A DNA stretch of 64,000 nt from Rhopalosiphum padi (taxonomy: Eukaryota > Arthropoda > Insecta > Hemiptera > Aphididae): NCBI RefSeq assembly GCF_020882245.1, contig NC_083600.1:19034001-19098000 (forward strand). Direction: 5' to 3'. The position numbers and the translations under genes were made by a program. Positions 1 through 14,200 of the stretch are shown in pieces. Below the pieces are notes generated by a model that had not been told where the DNA came from, searched no databases, and worked only from the letters and a program-made list of their open reading frames with translations. The stretch's first letter is position 1. Each line of letters opens with the position of its first letter.

Positions 1-1500
1 TGAACTATGTATCTATGTATACAAAAAAAAAAATAAAAAAAAATATACACAACCGCTTCCAAAACTGTGTAGATACCTATAGAAAGTTGAGAAACTGAAA
101 GGCAACAGTGTGTGAAACGTGATTGGTCACATGATTTGATTTCAAAGAGAGAAAAAAAGAATTGTCTCTCCAAATTTATCAAACCTTGTTTTGCCTTTGA
201 TCTGGGGCTACTTCACATCAAAAGAAACTTTTCCTCTTGAGTATTTCCACAGCCACACGTTTTTATTATTATTAATTATATATTGTAAAACCTAAAAAAT
301 AAAGGAATGAAAAATATTAATAACTTTGTTGTCAAAGGTCTTTTGTGGAGTTATTTATTAAAAAAGTTTAAGTGGTTGCTTGTAGTTTCGATATTTTATT
401 GTACAGTCACCTGTTTTTGTGATGTCTAGAAACCTCTTCATTTTCCCTCTTTTATTCTAGCTTACGTGTTGGTTGGTACTTGATTTAAAAGTCTTTGGCC
501 TTCATTACATCAAAGGAAAGTGATAAACTTTGAAGACCCATACACTTTTGTTCAGAAATTGATAGATACGACATAATAAGGTAAAAGACTTCGTTTCATG
601 TTTATTTTTAGAAACCTTGTCCATTCTTGTTTTGTTTTTTATTTATTTATTTTTTTGTGAAATATAATGATGTTGAATTGGTTTCAATTTTTATACAAAA
701 AAAATTGGCTCCAGTTCAAAGGTTTTTTTTTTTCGTTAATATTTGAAAGGTTCCCCTCAAGTACACAATTTGGCAGTTTTGCAACAACTAAGTAGCATGG
801 TTTTATTATTTTTATTTTTGATTGTTTACAATTAAACTTTTGTAAACATAACGGTAATAAGAAGGCATTATAAATGAAAAAATTATAATTACATTAGGAA
901 TAGGGTTTTGATTTTTTTTTTAAATTTGTTATTACATCTGTTTGTATTTATAATGAAAAAGGAGAATATCAGAGAAAATAAATACTTAATTATGTTTTAT
1001 AAAATCAACTTATATAAACTCCATATTAATTTTGTAAGAGAATCAATTTATTAGATTGAATAATATATTATATTTAATGGTCGATATAATCGTTTAATAT
1101 TAAGTAATGAAAGTTGAAAGCTTAATTCACTTTTAAGACAGCCTATGAAAACGCTCCTCAAACTTCGCTTGAGTGTATAACTAACAACGCAGTGACATTT
1201 ATTCTCAATGACTAGGTAATGCATTTAACATTATAAATTCGTGTATAGCTTGTTCATTTGAATACGAATTAGTTATGAATAGGTGTAGTATTGTAGTACT
1301 TGTAATGTTTTAGATGTCTAGAATGTATACATATGTAAATAATAATATATTATGTATATTTTTTTGATAAAATTTGGTAAATTTTTATTTTCGTACTAAT
1401 ATAGAAAAGTATAACGCGATCGAGGTGATTGGCGACTATAGAGGTTTTGTTTTTCTATGATCATTTTCATTCAAAAATTAACTCTTCCACCACGTTTCAT

Positions 1501-1533
<33 letters not shown>

Positions 1534-1859
1534 AAGTATTCATTCTATCGATCGACGATTATGCAAAGTCGTCGCATGTCCATATGCGTGTGTGTCTAAA
1601 TCTAAAATTCAAAACAGAATGCACACCATTAAGTTTAATATCCCACCTCCTACACACACACACTAAAGCCATTGTAAATTGTAATATTAAACGTAATCTA
1701 TATGTATCCATCGTACTCATCACGGAAACAATACCTGCTGCTACAGCTCTATATTATTATTGTTATATCATATTATCAGCTGTGGTTTACATAATATATT
1801 ATATTCGTAGGATATTAATATTAATTTTTTTTTTGTCGGTCCGAGAAGACGGTAAAATT
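1..1859. other. AT-rich non-coding upstream sequence
   Basis: I see no credible coding exon here. The short open frames lack splice context and recognisable sequence. The first 800 bases hold several TCF/LEF-like motifs: CTTTGAT at 195-201, ATCAAAG at 509-515, and weaker TCAAAGG forms near 331 and 715. An (AT)n run lies at about 1502-1529. It could be distal regulatory DNA or an intron of a gene starting outside the window. Confidence 0.4.
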
Positions 1860-2560
1860 TGAGACGCACTGCGCTCGCTGTTCGAACATGTGGCATCTCT
1901 ACTGGTGGCCGTTTGCGCGTACCGATTCAACGCGTCGTCTCCCCGTCTCAGTCGCGCGCGTCGGTTTCTCTCTCGTCCGCCACTATACCACCGCCACTCA
2001 ACCGCTCGCTCTCGCCCCTCGGGCCATTGTGTGGCGATTGCTTTGATCTGTGACCGACACGTATACGTATATAGCCCCGCGGGCCACCACTGCCGCCTCC
2101 GCCACTACCACCGATCGTCCACGTAATATTCTTTCTCGCTTTAATAAGTCCCGATACACAAACGCAGTCGTCGTCGTCGTCGTCATTATCTCGTAATTAC
2201 AGAGGACCCGTCGCGAGGTGGGTATGACGGGCCTGCTGCACTACAGTTGTATACGTCTTCTCGCCGTATATAATATAATAATATTATAAGCCGCCACGGG
2301 GCCGTTGCCGGTGGTGGTGGTGGTGTGCCGCGGTCGACGGACTCGCCGCCGTATTTTACGAAGCGTCCTCGTCCGTCTCACACGCGAGCGCGCGCGACGT
2401 CTTTCCGTTGCGCCACACGTTCGCGTATAATTACCCCTTTTTAAAAATCGTTTTTAAATAGCGCCGCCGCCGCCGCCGCTTGTGCAGACGTGGGACGAGT
2501 GGTGTTTGGGCGGTGCACCATTAGGAGGCGGCGGCGGCCAGGTCGCGTGTAACGGATTTT
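1860..2560. promoter_or_regulatory. GC/CpG-rich island, promoter-like
   Basis: This stretch is far richer in C, G and CpG than its surroundings. It has (GTC)n at 2167-2184, a GGT run near 2310 and (GCC)n at 2461-2479. In aphid DNA such islands often mark promoters, 5' untranslated exons or enhancers of developmental genes. Open frames here are arginine/serine-rich and look like by-products of the repeats. I infer a regulatory or transcription-start region, possibly distal to Axin or belonging to an unseen gene. Strand cannot be decided. Confidence 0.35.
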
Positions 2561-5500
2561 TGATTTTTATTTTTTCCACTATACTCGACTCGTCTTTCTT
2601 TTTATTGGACGTTATAAAATCCAACAAAACGCAGTACTTCGTTTGAGATATGTGTCTCCTAATCTATATAACATAATGTACTGGCTGGTACTGTATGGTC
2701 CGAGCGCGTATAATAAACGTATTATTATATTATATCTATACGGCTATACGTATTATAAATCGTGATATTATGCAAATGTCCACTGTCCGACCTATTGTTT
2801 ATTTCGGTTTGTTGACGGTGTATAATAAACTGACGTAAAACGAGTCTCTTATCGTGCCGGGCAGATGACAGGGGCCGATCGTGGGGTGGTCGAAAACAGA
2901 ATTGACGGCAATATAATATACTAACACATCTATATAATATTCGTCGTAACCGCTGCCCGCGAGTTGTTACAGGGCAAAAAAGACGCTGACCGATAAATAA
3001 ATTAAAAAACGTATCCTATAATATGCTATCACACACGCGCACACAGCGAGCTTAAATGTGAGCCGCGCCTAATGTTCAAATTACCGACCGTGACTAGTTT
3101 TTTTCCACTTCCGCGTACAAACGGTTTGCCGCAACGATGCAAACGTTTTACGAAACAATATATTATCATATATTATTCGTGGCGTATACATAAGGTGCTT
3201 GATGACCGGCATGGCGTTATTCGTGCTATTGTGTGTCTTATGACTTCTTTAAAAAAGGGGTACGAAAAGCCTTATAAATTATAATATGTTATATTTATAT
3301 GTATATGTTTATGTAAATAACTAATAGTGAACATTTGGACAGTATCTAACCCCTATAAATAAGCGTTAATAATACTCATATCAACGATATAATATTTGGT
3401 ACTTAAGTACTTATATATACATATGCGCTAAATCGACATGTATCATCATTACTGATTCATTAGTGTACTGGTTATGAATTTGTAAAACGAGGGTTTTTGT
3501 TGAAATAAAAGCAATGTAGGTAATGCTCTGATGACAAAATTGCAATAATTCAGCGAATAACGAATATTATATTTTATCCGTGAACTTAGGGGACACAATG
3601 TACCTATTGTATTTTATGTTTCGTATCTTGTCACGGTCCACATAATGCCATTTCCGGTATCTATATATTCTAACTAATCGTTATGCTGCCACCTAGTATA
3701 CCGTATGTTAATTTAGTTCGATCAATAATATCGTCCTAATATCTATCAATTATTAAATATGCGTCATTACGTGACCATAATATCATTTAATAGTATTCTG
3801 TAGATTGACATTAGAAAGGTAGTGGAAAGAAATACGTCATACATCTTAGCAGTCGATGAACTAAACAATTTGGCACTGCAATTTATAGGTTAAGGTCAAC
3901 AGCGAGGTCCATTTTTAAACGTACGTTTTCTGGGTGTGTGTTAAAAGTGAGATTATTTTTCAAAATAGCCATATAATATATTAGTTTACGTAATGTAGCT
4001 GCTTACAGATTTTTCTTTCATATTTTTGAAACGGAAAAAAGGATTCACTATTCTAAGAACCATTAATTAAAACTTATTCTTCTTGTTTACTATGTATAAT
4101 ATATACAATTATGCATCCAGTAATCCGATTATATTATTCACTATCCCTTAATTGTTTATAAAAGTTAGTTTCCGCTATTATCAATATTTAAACTGTTTAC
4201 ACAAATTACTTTTAAGACTTAACTATAATCAATTATCATAATTCAAATTCTTGTAAATTAATCAGTAATAACTCATTTGTAATAACCGGTATTTAAATTA
4301 TTTTATAAATGCATTAATTAAGTACATTTATTATACTATGGGTGTTTAATTGTTGTAACATATAAAAATACATAACTACATAACATAATCTATTATACGC
4401 AACGTTAAATAAATCGTTTATAGTAAATAAAAATATATTTTACATCATCACAGCCACAGGATACATGTATATGATCCAGTACATATTACGTTTTATGATA
4501 TTGTGTAGGTATCTAGATTTTATCGCCTGAATAAGTATTCGAAGGAAAAAGAAGGAAGGGACATTTTTACAGTTAGAATAATATTGTCTGTCCTAGGCGG
4601 CAAAGAGATCGAAGGAAGGCGTCGCCATCGGCCAGACGAACACACAGAAGAAAACATACGCTGTAAACTCCGGGTATAGAAATGTTGTTTGTGAAGGAAG
4701 GCTGGGTGGGACCGTATCTAACGCACATAATACCTGGTGTGCATTCTTGTCAGATTATTATTGCGAGAGGAGAAAAATGGGGAAAAAACTATACACACAC
4801 AACACGGATACATAAAATGAAAGAGAAATAGACGGCACCGACAAAACTGGTCTGTCCATGATGTCCATAGCAAAAAAAATTTAAACGCCGATAACCATCT
4901 ATATATGTATACTGGTTGGCATCCCTATACATATATCGTTTTGTCCATTCTTTATCGGAAATTATGTCCAGTCAACTTACGTTTTTTAAATGCCAATGTT
5001 CGGAATAGACAGCATGTATAAAAGCCTATAATATGTAGTGTATAGAGAAATATTGTTTAATAAATTGTCTCTGTAGTATATATAGAAAGATAGTGTAAGT
5101 AAGACAGTATTTGAATAATACGGTAAATACGTTAAATTAAAATATAGGCAATTTAATTTATTCTAAATAAATAATTTGAGTATTTTTCGTTAATCTCCCA
5201 TTATTTTATTAATAAATTATGTGTTTAATGTTATTTTTATTATTTTACATATCAATGCATTTTTTAATTAAAACTAAAATTACTATTAATCATTATAAGA
5301 TATTATTAATATACTATTATTCATATTATAATCGTACATAATAACAAAAAAACAATGAAAAACCAATGGCTATTTTTATTTATTAGATATATATATATAT
5401 ATAAAAATAAAAATCAGTATAATATAAATACTAAATAGTTATTAGCATGTAAGAAATAAATCGATATAATTCTCTGAATATAATTTATAGTTTATATTCA

Positions 5501-8500
5501 TAAATTATAATACATATTTTACACATATTTCAATATGAAAATTTGTTATAATGCACAATTCAAAAGCTATTGGTTTTAATGTGTTACGATTTTGTATTTA
5601 TAATAGTGTACCTACGTACACCTTAAATAAAGCTCAAAGGTTGACGTAATTTAACTTTATATAAGTACCAATTATTAAATTCAGTTACTTAAATGTTCCC
5701 TATTTGTATTTGTATTTTTATTATATACAAGTTAAGTATGGCGTATTATTATATATTTAATAAAAATAGGTATTGTCTGAAATATTAAATTTCTGTTGAT
5801 ATTATGAGTATACAAACACATGAAAACATTACATAGTTATTCTGTAAATTACTTGTATTTGACGTTTGTCGAGCTTCAATTTTGATTCAAACAATGAAGT
5901 TATTTTCATTTATATCATTTATCATGTGTATATGCCGTACACGGCGTTAAAAAATAAAATGAATCTTCAAACACAAAAACTAAAGTCCCTTTGACATCCG
6001 AACTCCCTTTGACTCCTATGCTTCTTTTTTCCTCTTTACACCTCCCAAGTTGACATTTCGTTTTCATTAAACTCTGTCGCGTTTTCGTTTTCGAGTTTTT
6101 ATTAATCTTTAACACGACGCGTTGCTGCAGTTCTTCCTAGTATACGACGTGGCTGTCAAAGGATCGCAAGTCCTTTTTGATCCTTTTGTGTAATATTTAA
6201 TCTAGGACACGCCAAGGCTTTATATTATTTAATATCGTTGTTTTCTGATTCGTAAAACAACTCTTCAGCTTTTGTGCGTGGAGTCGGAGGAGCATCAATT
6301 TCAGTCGTGACAGTGCTGCGCCGGGGGTGGAGAGAACTTAAAGTGCGAAAGAAAAAGACCCTTTGTCGCAGTCCTTACCGATGACTTTCAGCATTCTGTC
6401 TCGCCCGCTCATGTTGACGACACGGTTTTGCCCTCCCTACGTGGATCTTAAATAAATACGATTTTGCTGTGTTTGTTCATTTACGCCGTATTATGACAAT
6501 GTTAGAAGTTTATAAATTATGCTCTATCACACTATGTGTTTTTCGTGGTATGTATTATTTTTATAATTTAAAAAAAAAATTTAAAACAAATAATTTGAGT
6601 TAGAGTTTTATTATATATACCTACTGTTAGTATAATAATATACTTTCATTATAATAAGAAGATATTCAAAAAAATTAAATATATGAATTTCTTAATAATT
6701 TTTGCGTTGTATATATAATAAAGGCTACTTAAATATCATTTTAAACAATTAATGCATGATCATATACTATATGATATTTTACTAACGTCTTATACTTTGT
6801 CCTATTATTATTGTTGTTAGACAGTTAATATTTGAATAATTATATCATTCTTTATAAATAATACCTACATATTTTTGAATTAATAAGCGTTAATAATTTA
6901 ATATTTTAATAAACTTAAAAATATGTGGAGTTTAAATTCTGTAGACAATAAAATGGAAAAAATATAGACAATGGTATATAGATAATTTAAAGTTTTGGTT
7001 AATCAAATTTTATTTTTTGGTTTGTTTATTATGAAAATGACATCAAATATTCAAATGTACCTATGTAAAAGTCAATTTATTTATTTGATTTAAAACAATT
7101 TATATAATTTAATTTTGCATTTTTTGTGAGTTTAATAATTTTTTAACTACCTATTCACCAATAATTTAAATAAATATATTATTAATTTATTATAAAAATG
7201 CTACTATAAGCCCAATTAATTAGATTATACTATAAATAATTTAGCGTTTATAAACAGTATATTTAAATATACAATTAGAATAAGTATTTATTTAAATATT
7301 ATAATTATGTTCTATCATTATAACCTTTAAGATTTTTTGTTAGGAAGATTTTAGTTAAAGCTTTTACCTAAATATAGGTATCCTAAATATATAGCGTGTT
7401 CAGTGTTATTGTTCAAAAACTTAATATTTCAGCTAAATGGCCTTTGATTAAAACAGGGTTACCTACTGAAATCGCATTTAGATTTTGAGATAATTTTAAA
7501 TGCTTAACCCTTTCGGTACAAGTATGTGCTTTACAATCTACTTTATTTTAAAAATAGGAACCACAAGTTTTTTTTACAAATTAGTATACCTAACAGAATA
7601 TTTTTTATTGATATTTTTATGTAAAAAATTTGTTCTAATTACAAAATTTACAAAGTTAAAATAACTGTGAATTTACTAATTCTCTAACTAATTTATTGTT
7701 TTTAATATTTTATTTTTTTATTATTGATTCAAGGCATATGCTTTCATATATGCATACTAAGATTTATTTAAGGTATTGAAAATTATAAAAATTAACACAT
7801 TAAAAATGTGTCTATTTTTATTTTCTCCGTGTACAAATAGTAATTTCACAATATTCTTATTGTACCTAAATATATCGAGTATATTATGTTCACGATTACA
7901 ATTTTTTTAAGAAAAGTTTTGTGCAATTTAGATGATTTTTAGATAAGACCAATATAAAGATTGTTTATTTGAAACTCCAAAAAAAGATTGACGTTAATGT
8001 TTAAAAAATGTAAATTATATTGCACCAGCACGTATTGTAAGGGTTAAAATTTTAAAAATTTCAAAAATGTAGGTATATGTATTCCTTTCACTTCTCGAAA
8101 ATCCCATTTCAATCCAAGGTCATCCAACTAAAATATATTTTATTTGTATCTTTTGGTGAACTCACTGTATATAATAAAATTTGATCGTCAAAGATTTGTA
8201 TAAAACCTAAAAATAATAGTTGTACCGTAAATATTAACATTGATACAATTAATGCACTTTTAATTGATTACATGTATTGCGTACAAACATGTATAATAAA
8301 CACAATAGTATTTATTGAAAATACGTTTACAATGTTTATAATTTCTACCTATTTAAAAATGTACTCGTGAAAAAATTAATTCGCGCATATTGCATAGGTA
8401 TTTGTGTTTTTCTAGAAATTACCTTAATCGTATCTTTATTTACTTCTGCTCTCAAATTATCGTACTTGTTTTGTTGCGTCATGATTGTTGGTTAAACATT

Positions 8501-11500
8501 TTCATTTGGATATTTTTTTTTCCAATTCATTTCTTATAGTTTGCCTACTTTTCCAAAACGGGTTTGGATTTAAGTACCAATCCATTCCACCCCAGGGGGG
8601 TAGATTATCCTATGAAGGAGCGGTCTTCCACCGCCAGACCGTTGTTTGTGTCATTGGCATCCCGTCTCGAGGTTCTATTAAGTCTGTCCGCTGTAAGATA
8701 TATTTATATATATTCATGCTATCGCTTATACACAAACAAACATACACATATATACACACACACACAGTAGAAAATATACGATTTATTTCCTACATTTTTT
8801 CCCTTCTAATCGGATCCGGCCGTTTCTGTAAAAAAAAAAATAAATAAACAATAAAAAAAAAACGTTCAAGTGCCCTCGCGTTGTAGACCGTTTCTTTCAC
8901 CGACAAAGAGAGCTTTGTGTCTGTACCGCCATTATCTTGAACGACTAATCGAACCGAAGAAGTCGGAATACAATCTATATACCGAGGTATTTTTTCTTCC
9001 CTCCCTCACTTGCACCGCTCTTACCATAAGTTTTTTTCTGGGATTGTCCTCTATATCTTGTTAGTGACACATTTGTAATTGTGCCTGTGTATCTTGACCT
9101 GGCCTCCAGTAACAAAAGGACAACACACACATGTATTCATACGCAGATAGGGCTTGTGACTGACATCGTATACATTATACGTATACTAAGATATATACTA
9201 TTTGACGAAGTAAATGGAAATTAGATGGTCGGAAACGCGCGTTTATTTCGTCGTTGTGTGATGAGTCGGGTACGACAACACTACCGGTTTTGTCACTGGA
9301 TCCGTTGATGACTGACTCTAAAACATATAGACGGTCTACAATGCGTTTAGTTGGGAGAGAATCTCTTCTTAATTTAATCACTTTGTCAATACGTTGAACT
9401 CTTTCGTGTTGTTCGTAGGTAACATATACCTAGTTTAGCATAATATTGTATTTTACCCAACTATTGTTATTATTTCTGTTTATAAAATAAAAAAAAAATA
9501 GACTTTTCACAAGAGATTTTGTAGATTTATCACAAAATAACTTGTTGACAATAGTACTTGCTGTTTATTTTTATTCGCTTTCAAAAGTCTAATTATTCAT
9601 ATTTTAAATTAATACTTAATTATCGTGTTTTAACCGTGTAATAATGATTTATACAATAATTTATATTAAGTACTGTAACAGAAAAAAGGAAACTATTTAT
9701 TTAAGTGCTGAAGCTTATGCCAGCACACGTAGTAAATAAGTTGATAAAAAGTTAAAAATTGTATTTATAATTAAATTGATTAGACTTGACTACATTATTT
9801 GTCTGAATTTGGTCATTATTGATTTTTTTTTTTATCAATATTCGCCTAGCTTACCGTCTTATACGCTTTTGATTTTGTCTCAGTAATATTTGTAATTTAT
9901 AAAACGAATTAATATAGTATTAACCATTACGTGCTACTTATATGATAGTACCTACATTACTATTACAAGTTACTATACCCATCATTTAATTTTATTGTAA
10001 TCATAACATTTGTTACGTAACTTTGTTTACTTATAAGTTTTATAAATAAATATATTTATATTATTATAGATATGTCTCATTCAATTTTGGAGTTGAAAAA
10101 TTCTTCAATATTAAACTTTTAAATGGGTTTCTTGTAGAAAATTGGATCTAGTTGTTACTTCTGATAATCAAAAGTAGAAGGGGGGTTTCTAGTACTTTTT
10201 AAAATGATTATGAAAATCCAACAGAATGTAAAAAATGGCAATATTTACGCAACACCTGTTTTTGACAAAAACAATTTTGTTTGATATATCCACTAAAAAA
10301 TGTCAAAAATGCATAAATATAATTTTAAATTTTGATGAAATTCGATAATTCGACAAAAAATAACTCCCTAAATCCCTAACGATCTAGACTAATTTTAAAC
10401 AATTATACATAATATATATTAATATATTATAAATTATATTAAAATAACCTATTCCCATCATTAGGTGTACGATTCGTCTATATCTATAAGTTTACACTTC
10501 TGTACTTATAAGTTAAAAATAATAATATATTTAATGTTTCGAAATAAAAAAATTTAACCTATTGCATCTATTCATTCTATTCCTTCTAATGGTAGTATAT
10601 AACAAATTAAAAAATTCTTAAAAACAAATGCTAATATACTGGCTTTGTTCAGAATTGTTTTTCGCAGGTATATATTTTGTAGATATCACTAAATAAAAAT
10701 TTTAACGCACTCGAAACCTACAGCATCGCGATTTCTTTGGGTTTTTTTTACAAACATTATTTTTCATATTAAGTAAATTTGATTTTTAGAGAACTACTAA
10801 AGGAATAAATTTATATCACTTATCGCGTAATTGTTACTTGATAATATTTAAGAACTATAAATTGTAATTGTACTTTTTCATATTTGGACTACCTATATTT
10901 TATTTACTAATATATGTTTGTTTTATTAAAAATATTATATCTAGGTACCTTGATACCTATATATAGTGCATTCGTTAAATTTTGAAATATAACTTTGTGT
11001 ACGCGTTTTGCTACAGGTTCAAAAGAAAAAACTCCAATAACTTATTGTATAATATAAAAGAATGCCTCGTGGCCAACAGACTGTGCTTATTGGTATTATA
11101 TAAAACTGTGCGCGCAAATAAAATGAAGAAAAAAATAAATCAAAACATACAATCGTGTGGACTTTTTGGAGTGAAATGCGCATTTAAAAAAAAAAGTAAA
11201 ACAATTTTGTTAGAGCTGAGTGTATAGTAGAGGAAGGAAAAAATTAAATTTCCGAAAGCATACGTTAGACGCAAACCGGATGATTCGATTTCGTTTTCAT
11301 CCCATTGCGGTTTTCAATGCAATATTCGCTCAGACTCCTCTTTTTTCAGTGCCGATTGCACTGTAACGTTGGGCGGGGAATTGAATAGAAGTGCATTTTC
11401 CAGTCTATGAACATCACACGAGAAGATGACTTTGTCGCTTATACATATTTTTTTTTCCGTTATAAATCGATGAAATTATATTTCATGCTTGGCAAGAAAA

Positions 11501-12889
11501 AATATATGTAATAAATGTAATAGCAATTTTATTGCGTGTAATCGGATAATAAATATATGATATATAATATATATTATATAATAGTATATATATGAGATAT
11601 ACTTAGATAAAATTCAATTTTCCTAGATTTTTTCAAATCCTCGCGTATTCAACTATTAGCCTTACAAGTGACAATATAATATTATTATATCTACATCGAA
11701 TTGATGTTCATAAATGTAATTGAAAAAGTTTAAATAGTCCTTTCGAGACGACGAGACATGTAAAACAAAACAAACTCGTAATTTCTTCTTTTTTTTTTTG
11801 AACATACTGCTTATTTAATATTATATTTGTTTACTTATATATTATAAGTTTTAATAAGAACATAATAATATGTAAAAAAATTGTGTTGGTATTAATTAGT
11901 GATCAATCTAATCAATCTTCTAAACTACCATATCATACTTGTATTCAATTTTATGATTTAAACGATATTTTCGAATTTTTATACCATAATATTTTATAGT
12001 TAAGTATAATATTATATATAATGATTGATATCGAATCCGCTGTATAAAAATAAACAAAATATAGGTAAGTGTATGAATCTTTTGTAAAACGACAATCCCT
12101 ACTTCTTTAAAGAATAGAAGCAACCAATATATGTATCTATATATTTTCTTTTTGAATAGGTTCTCTTTAATTCGATCGAGTACTTCGTTTTTAAAAAAAT
12201 AAGTAAATAAAAACAGTATGTTATAGTATATATATTGTATGATATAGGGTCCAGTGGTCAGCATCTTAATTTGTTCGACCCGTACTATCGTCTCCAGTGA
12301 GTTTATAGAATTTTCAATATAATAATATAATGTATATATTCTTTCTTCCCGAAAGAAATCTTTTATCTCATCCCGGTCGGTGATTTGTCTTTAACTTTCG
12401 AATCGCCGCTAATTCGATACACGGTTAATAAAAGAAGTAGAGAAGTATCTAGAAGAAAAAACATACAAACGAACCGGAATCCATTTACTCTGGGGCCTTT
12501 GATGTTTTTTATTTTTTATTTATTTAACCGTCTATATGTGCTCGCTAATGATATAATATACTGTTAACTGTGTCCAAGTAAAATGTCGGTTTACTGCACT
12601 TGTAGACTAAACTATATTATACATCATAATATAATATTCTATGTGTTATTATAATACGCAGCAGATGGATTTATATTATAAAGAGAAGAAACGTCAAATC
12701 TTTCGATCCGTTACCGATTTATCACGTACGATTATGGATTATCGTTCGGACATAAGGTCAGATAATAATATATAACATAAGCATATATACGATATATACG
12801 TATTAAAATGTATATATTATATATTATTATTATTATTATATTACAAAGCGATGTAATATATTGTCATTAGCGGGACATGTGCGTGTAAA
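2561..12889. other. Long AT-rich intergenic stretch with small GC-richer islands
   Basis: No coding exon could be supported. Less AT-rich patches occur at about 4530-4900, 5880-6480, 8560-9420 and 11230-11460. The 5980-6190 patch contains two CCTTTGAC motifs and a near-palindrome, CAAAGGATC at 6157-6165 facing GATCCTTTTG at 6179-6188. A perfect CCTTTGATG TCF-like motif lies near 12497. The 10130-10400 part looks like dispersed-repeat sequence. The remainder shows nothing I can name. Confidence 0.35.
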
Positions 12890-14200
12890 CCCAGTTGAGT
12901 TTTACACACGATTTCCATTTCGTCGGCGTCTTGTGTACGATAATATTATATATTTTTATATTATATATTATACCGCCATCGCCGCGGTATATATCAATCC
13001 TCTATAATACTCCTCTGCTATATATACCTAATACGATCTCGTGTACAATAATGTATTCGTATTTATGTATATATAAATGCGCACGCACACAGAAGGAGTT
13101 AACGGCTCGGGGTGGGGTTGGGGTTGGGAAATGTGTATATGAGTAACACAAAGTTTCGAGAATCAAACGGGCGCGCGGAGAAAACACACCTGCCGGAGCA
13201 GTGTAATAAATTAATAATAATAAAAAAAAAAAAAAAAAAAATGTATAAACGTAAAAAACCTCCGAGCCGCGCGAACGGCAACCGAGAGAGGAAAAAAAAT
13301 AACTTTTATGTTGTGTGTGTGTGTGTGTGTTGCTCGCGTCGCGGCATCGGCGTCGGCGAGCGAGCGAAAATCGGGGTGGTGAAGGGAGAGTGTAATTTTG
13401 TAATGAACACGAACTGGCGGCGGCGTCGGCGTCGTAGCCCGGCGTCAAAGAGGCCGACCGGTTCTGCGCCGGCGGGTCGGCAGCGGAGCGCGGGGGCCGA
13501 GGCTTCGGCGGCGGCGACGACGGTACAAGGCAACCGGTGCAATAATTACATGTGGCCGAGTGCCCCGAGGCAGTTACGCTTCACGGTAGAGTGAATTGTT
13601 GTAAAAATCTCGTCGGGACGCGCGTATATAATAATAATATATAATATAACGTATATAGTAATATACGACGTAGGCATAGGTGTATGATATATATATATAT
13701 ATTGTGTTTTTATCTCGAACCGCGGACGGCTGCGTTTTGTATATTTTTTTTTCCTTTTTGCCCCCCTCCCCCGCGTACCCTCACCGTCGCTCGTCACAGT
13801 CGACCTTGGGAATCCGGAATACGCGAACGAAAAAAAAAAATCCGAAAACTCACAGCAGCAATATCTATATACATATATAATATTATTATGTATAATATAA
13901 CTAGCCGATATCTGCCGTGTATCGTATATAATATTATACATAATATTATAAAAAAGGTATATGATGTACTTATATTGTGTGTACTTACCCCCGAAGCCTT
14001 ATCGAACGTCGCGTATTTAATATTTATTGTTATTATTACACGCGCTTTCCCCCGCGAAAATCGTCCGGTGCGGGTAACGATGATGGTTTTTTTTTTTTCG
14101 TTTCCATACCTCCTCTTACGACCCGTCACCATTTCCTCGACGACGACGCCGCCGTATATTGTCTTGGTTTTACATTTAAACGTCAGTTAATACAGAGTAA
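12890..14200. promoter_or_regulatory. GC-rich island, possible promoter or 5' exon
   Basis: A 1.3-kb island is rich in CpG, with a poly(A) run near 13215-13241 and a (GT)n run near 13312-13330. On the + strand an ATG at 13403 opens 39 codons of arginine- then alanine-rich sequence ending at a possible donor (ACGACG then GTACAAGG, about 13520). This could be a first exon, but the low complexity makes chance likely. The island is about 2 kb upstream of Axin. I infer regulatory DNA and no assigned gene. Confidence 0.3.

Noticed and set aside
8485..9064. Overlapping + strand open frames of 60-120 codons
   Set aside because: Low-complexity hydrophobic and tyrosine-rich translations, no family resemblance, no splice-consistent partners.
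11920..12264. 114-codon minus-strand open frame
   Set aside because: Composition is that of translated AT-rich DNA (I, Y, L, K); no start context or homology.
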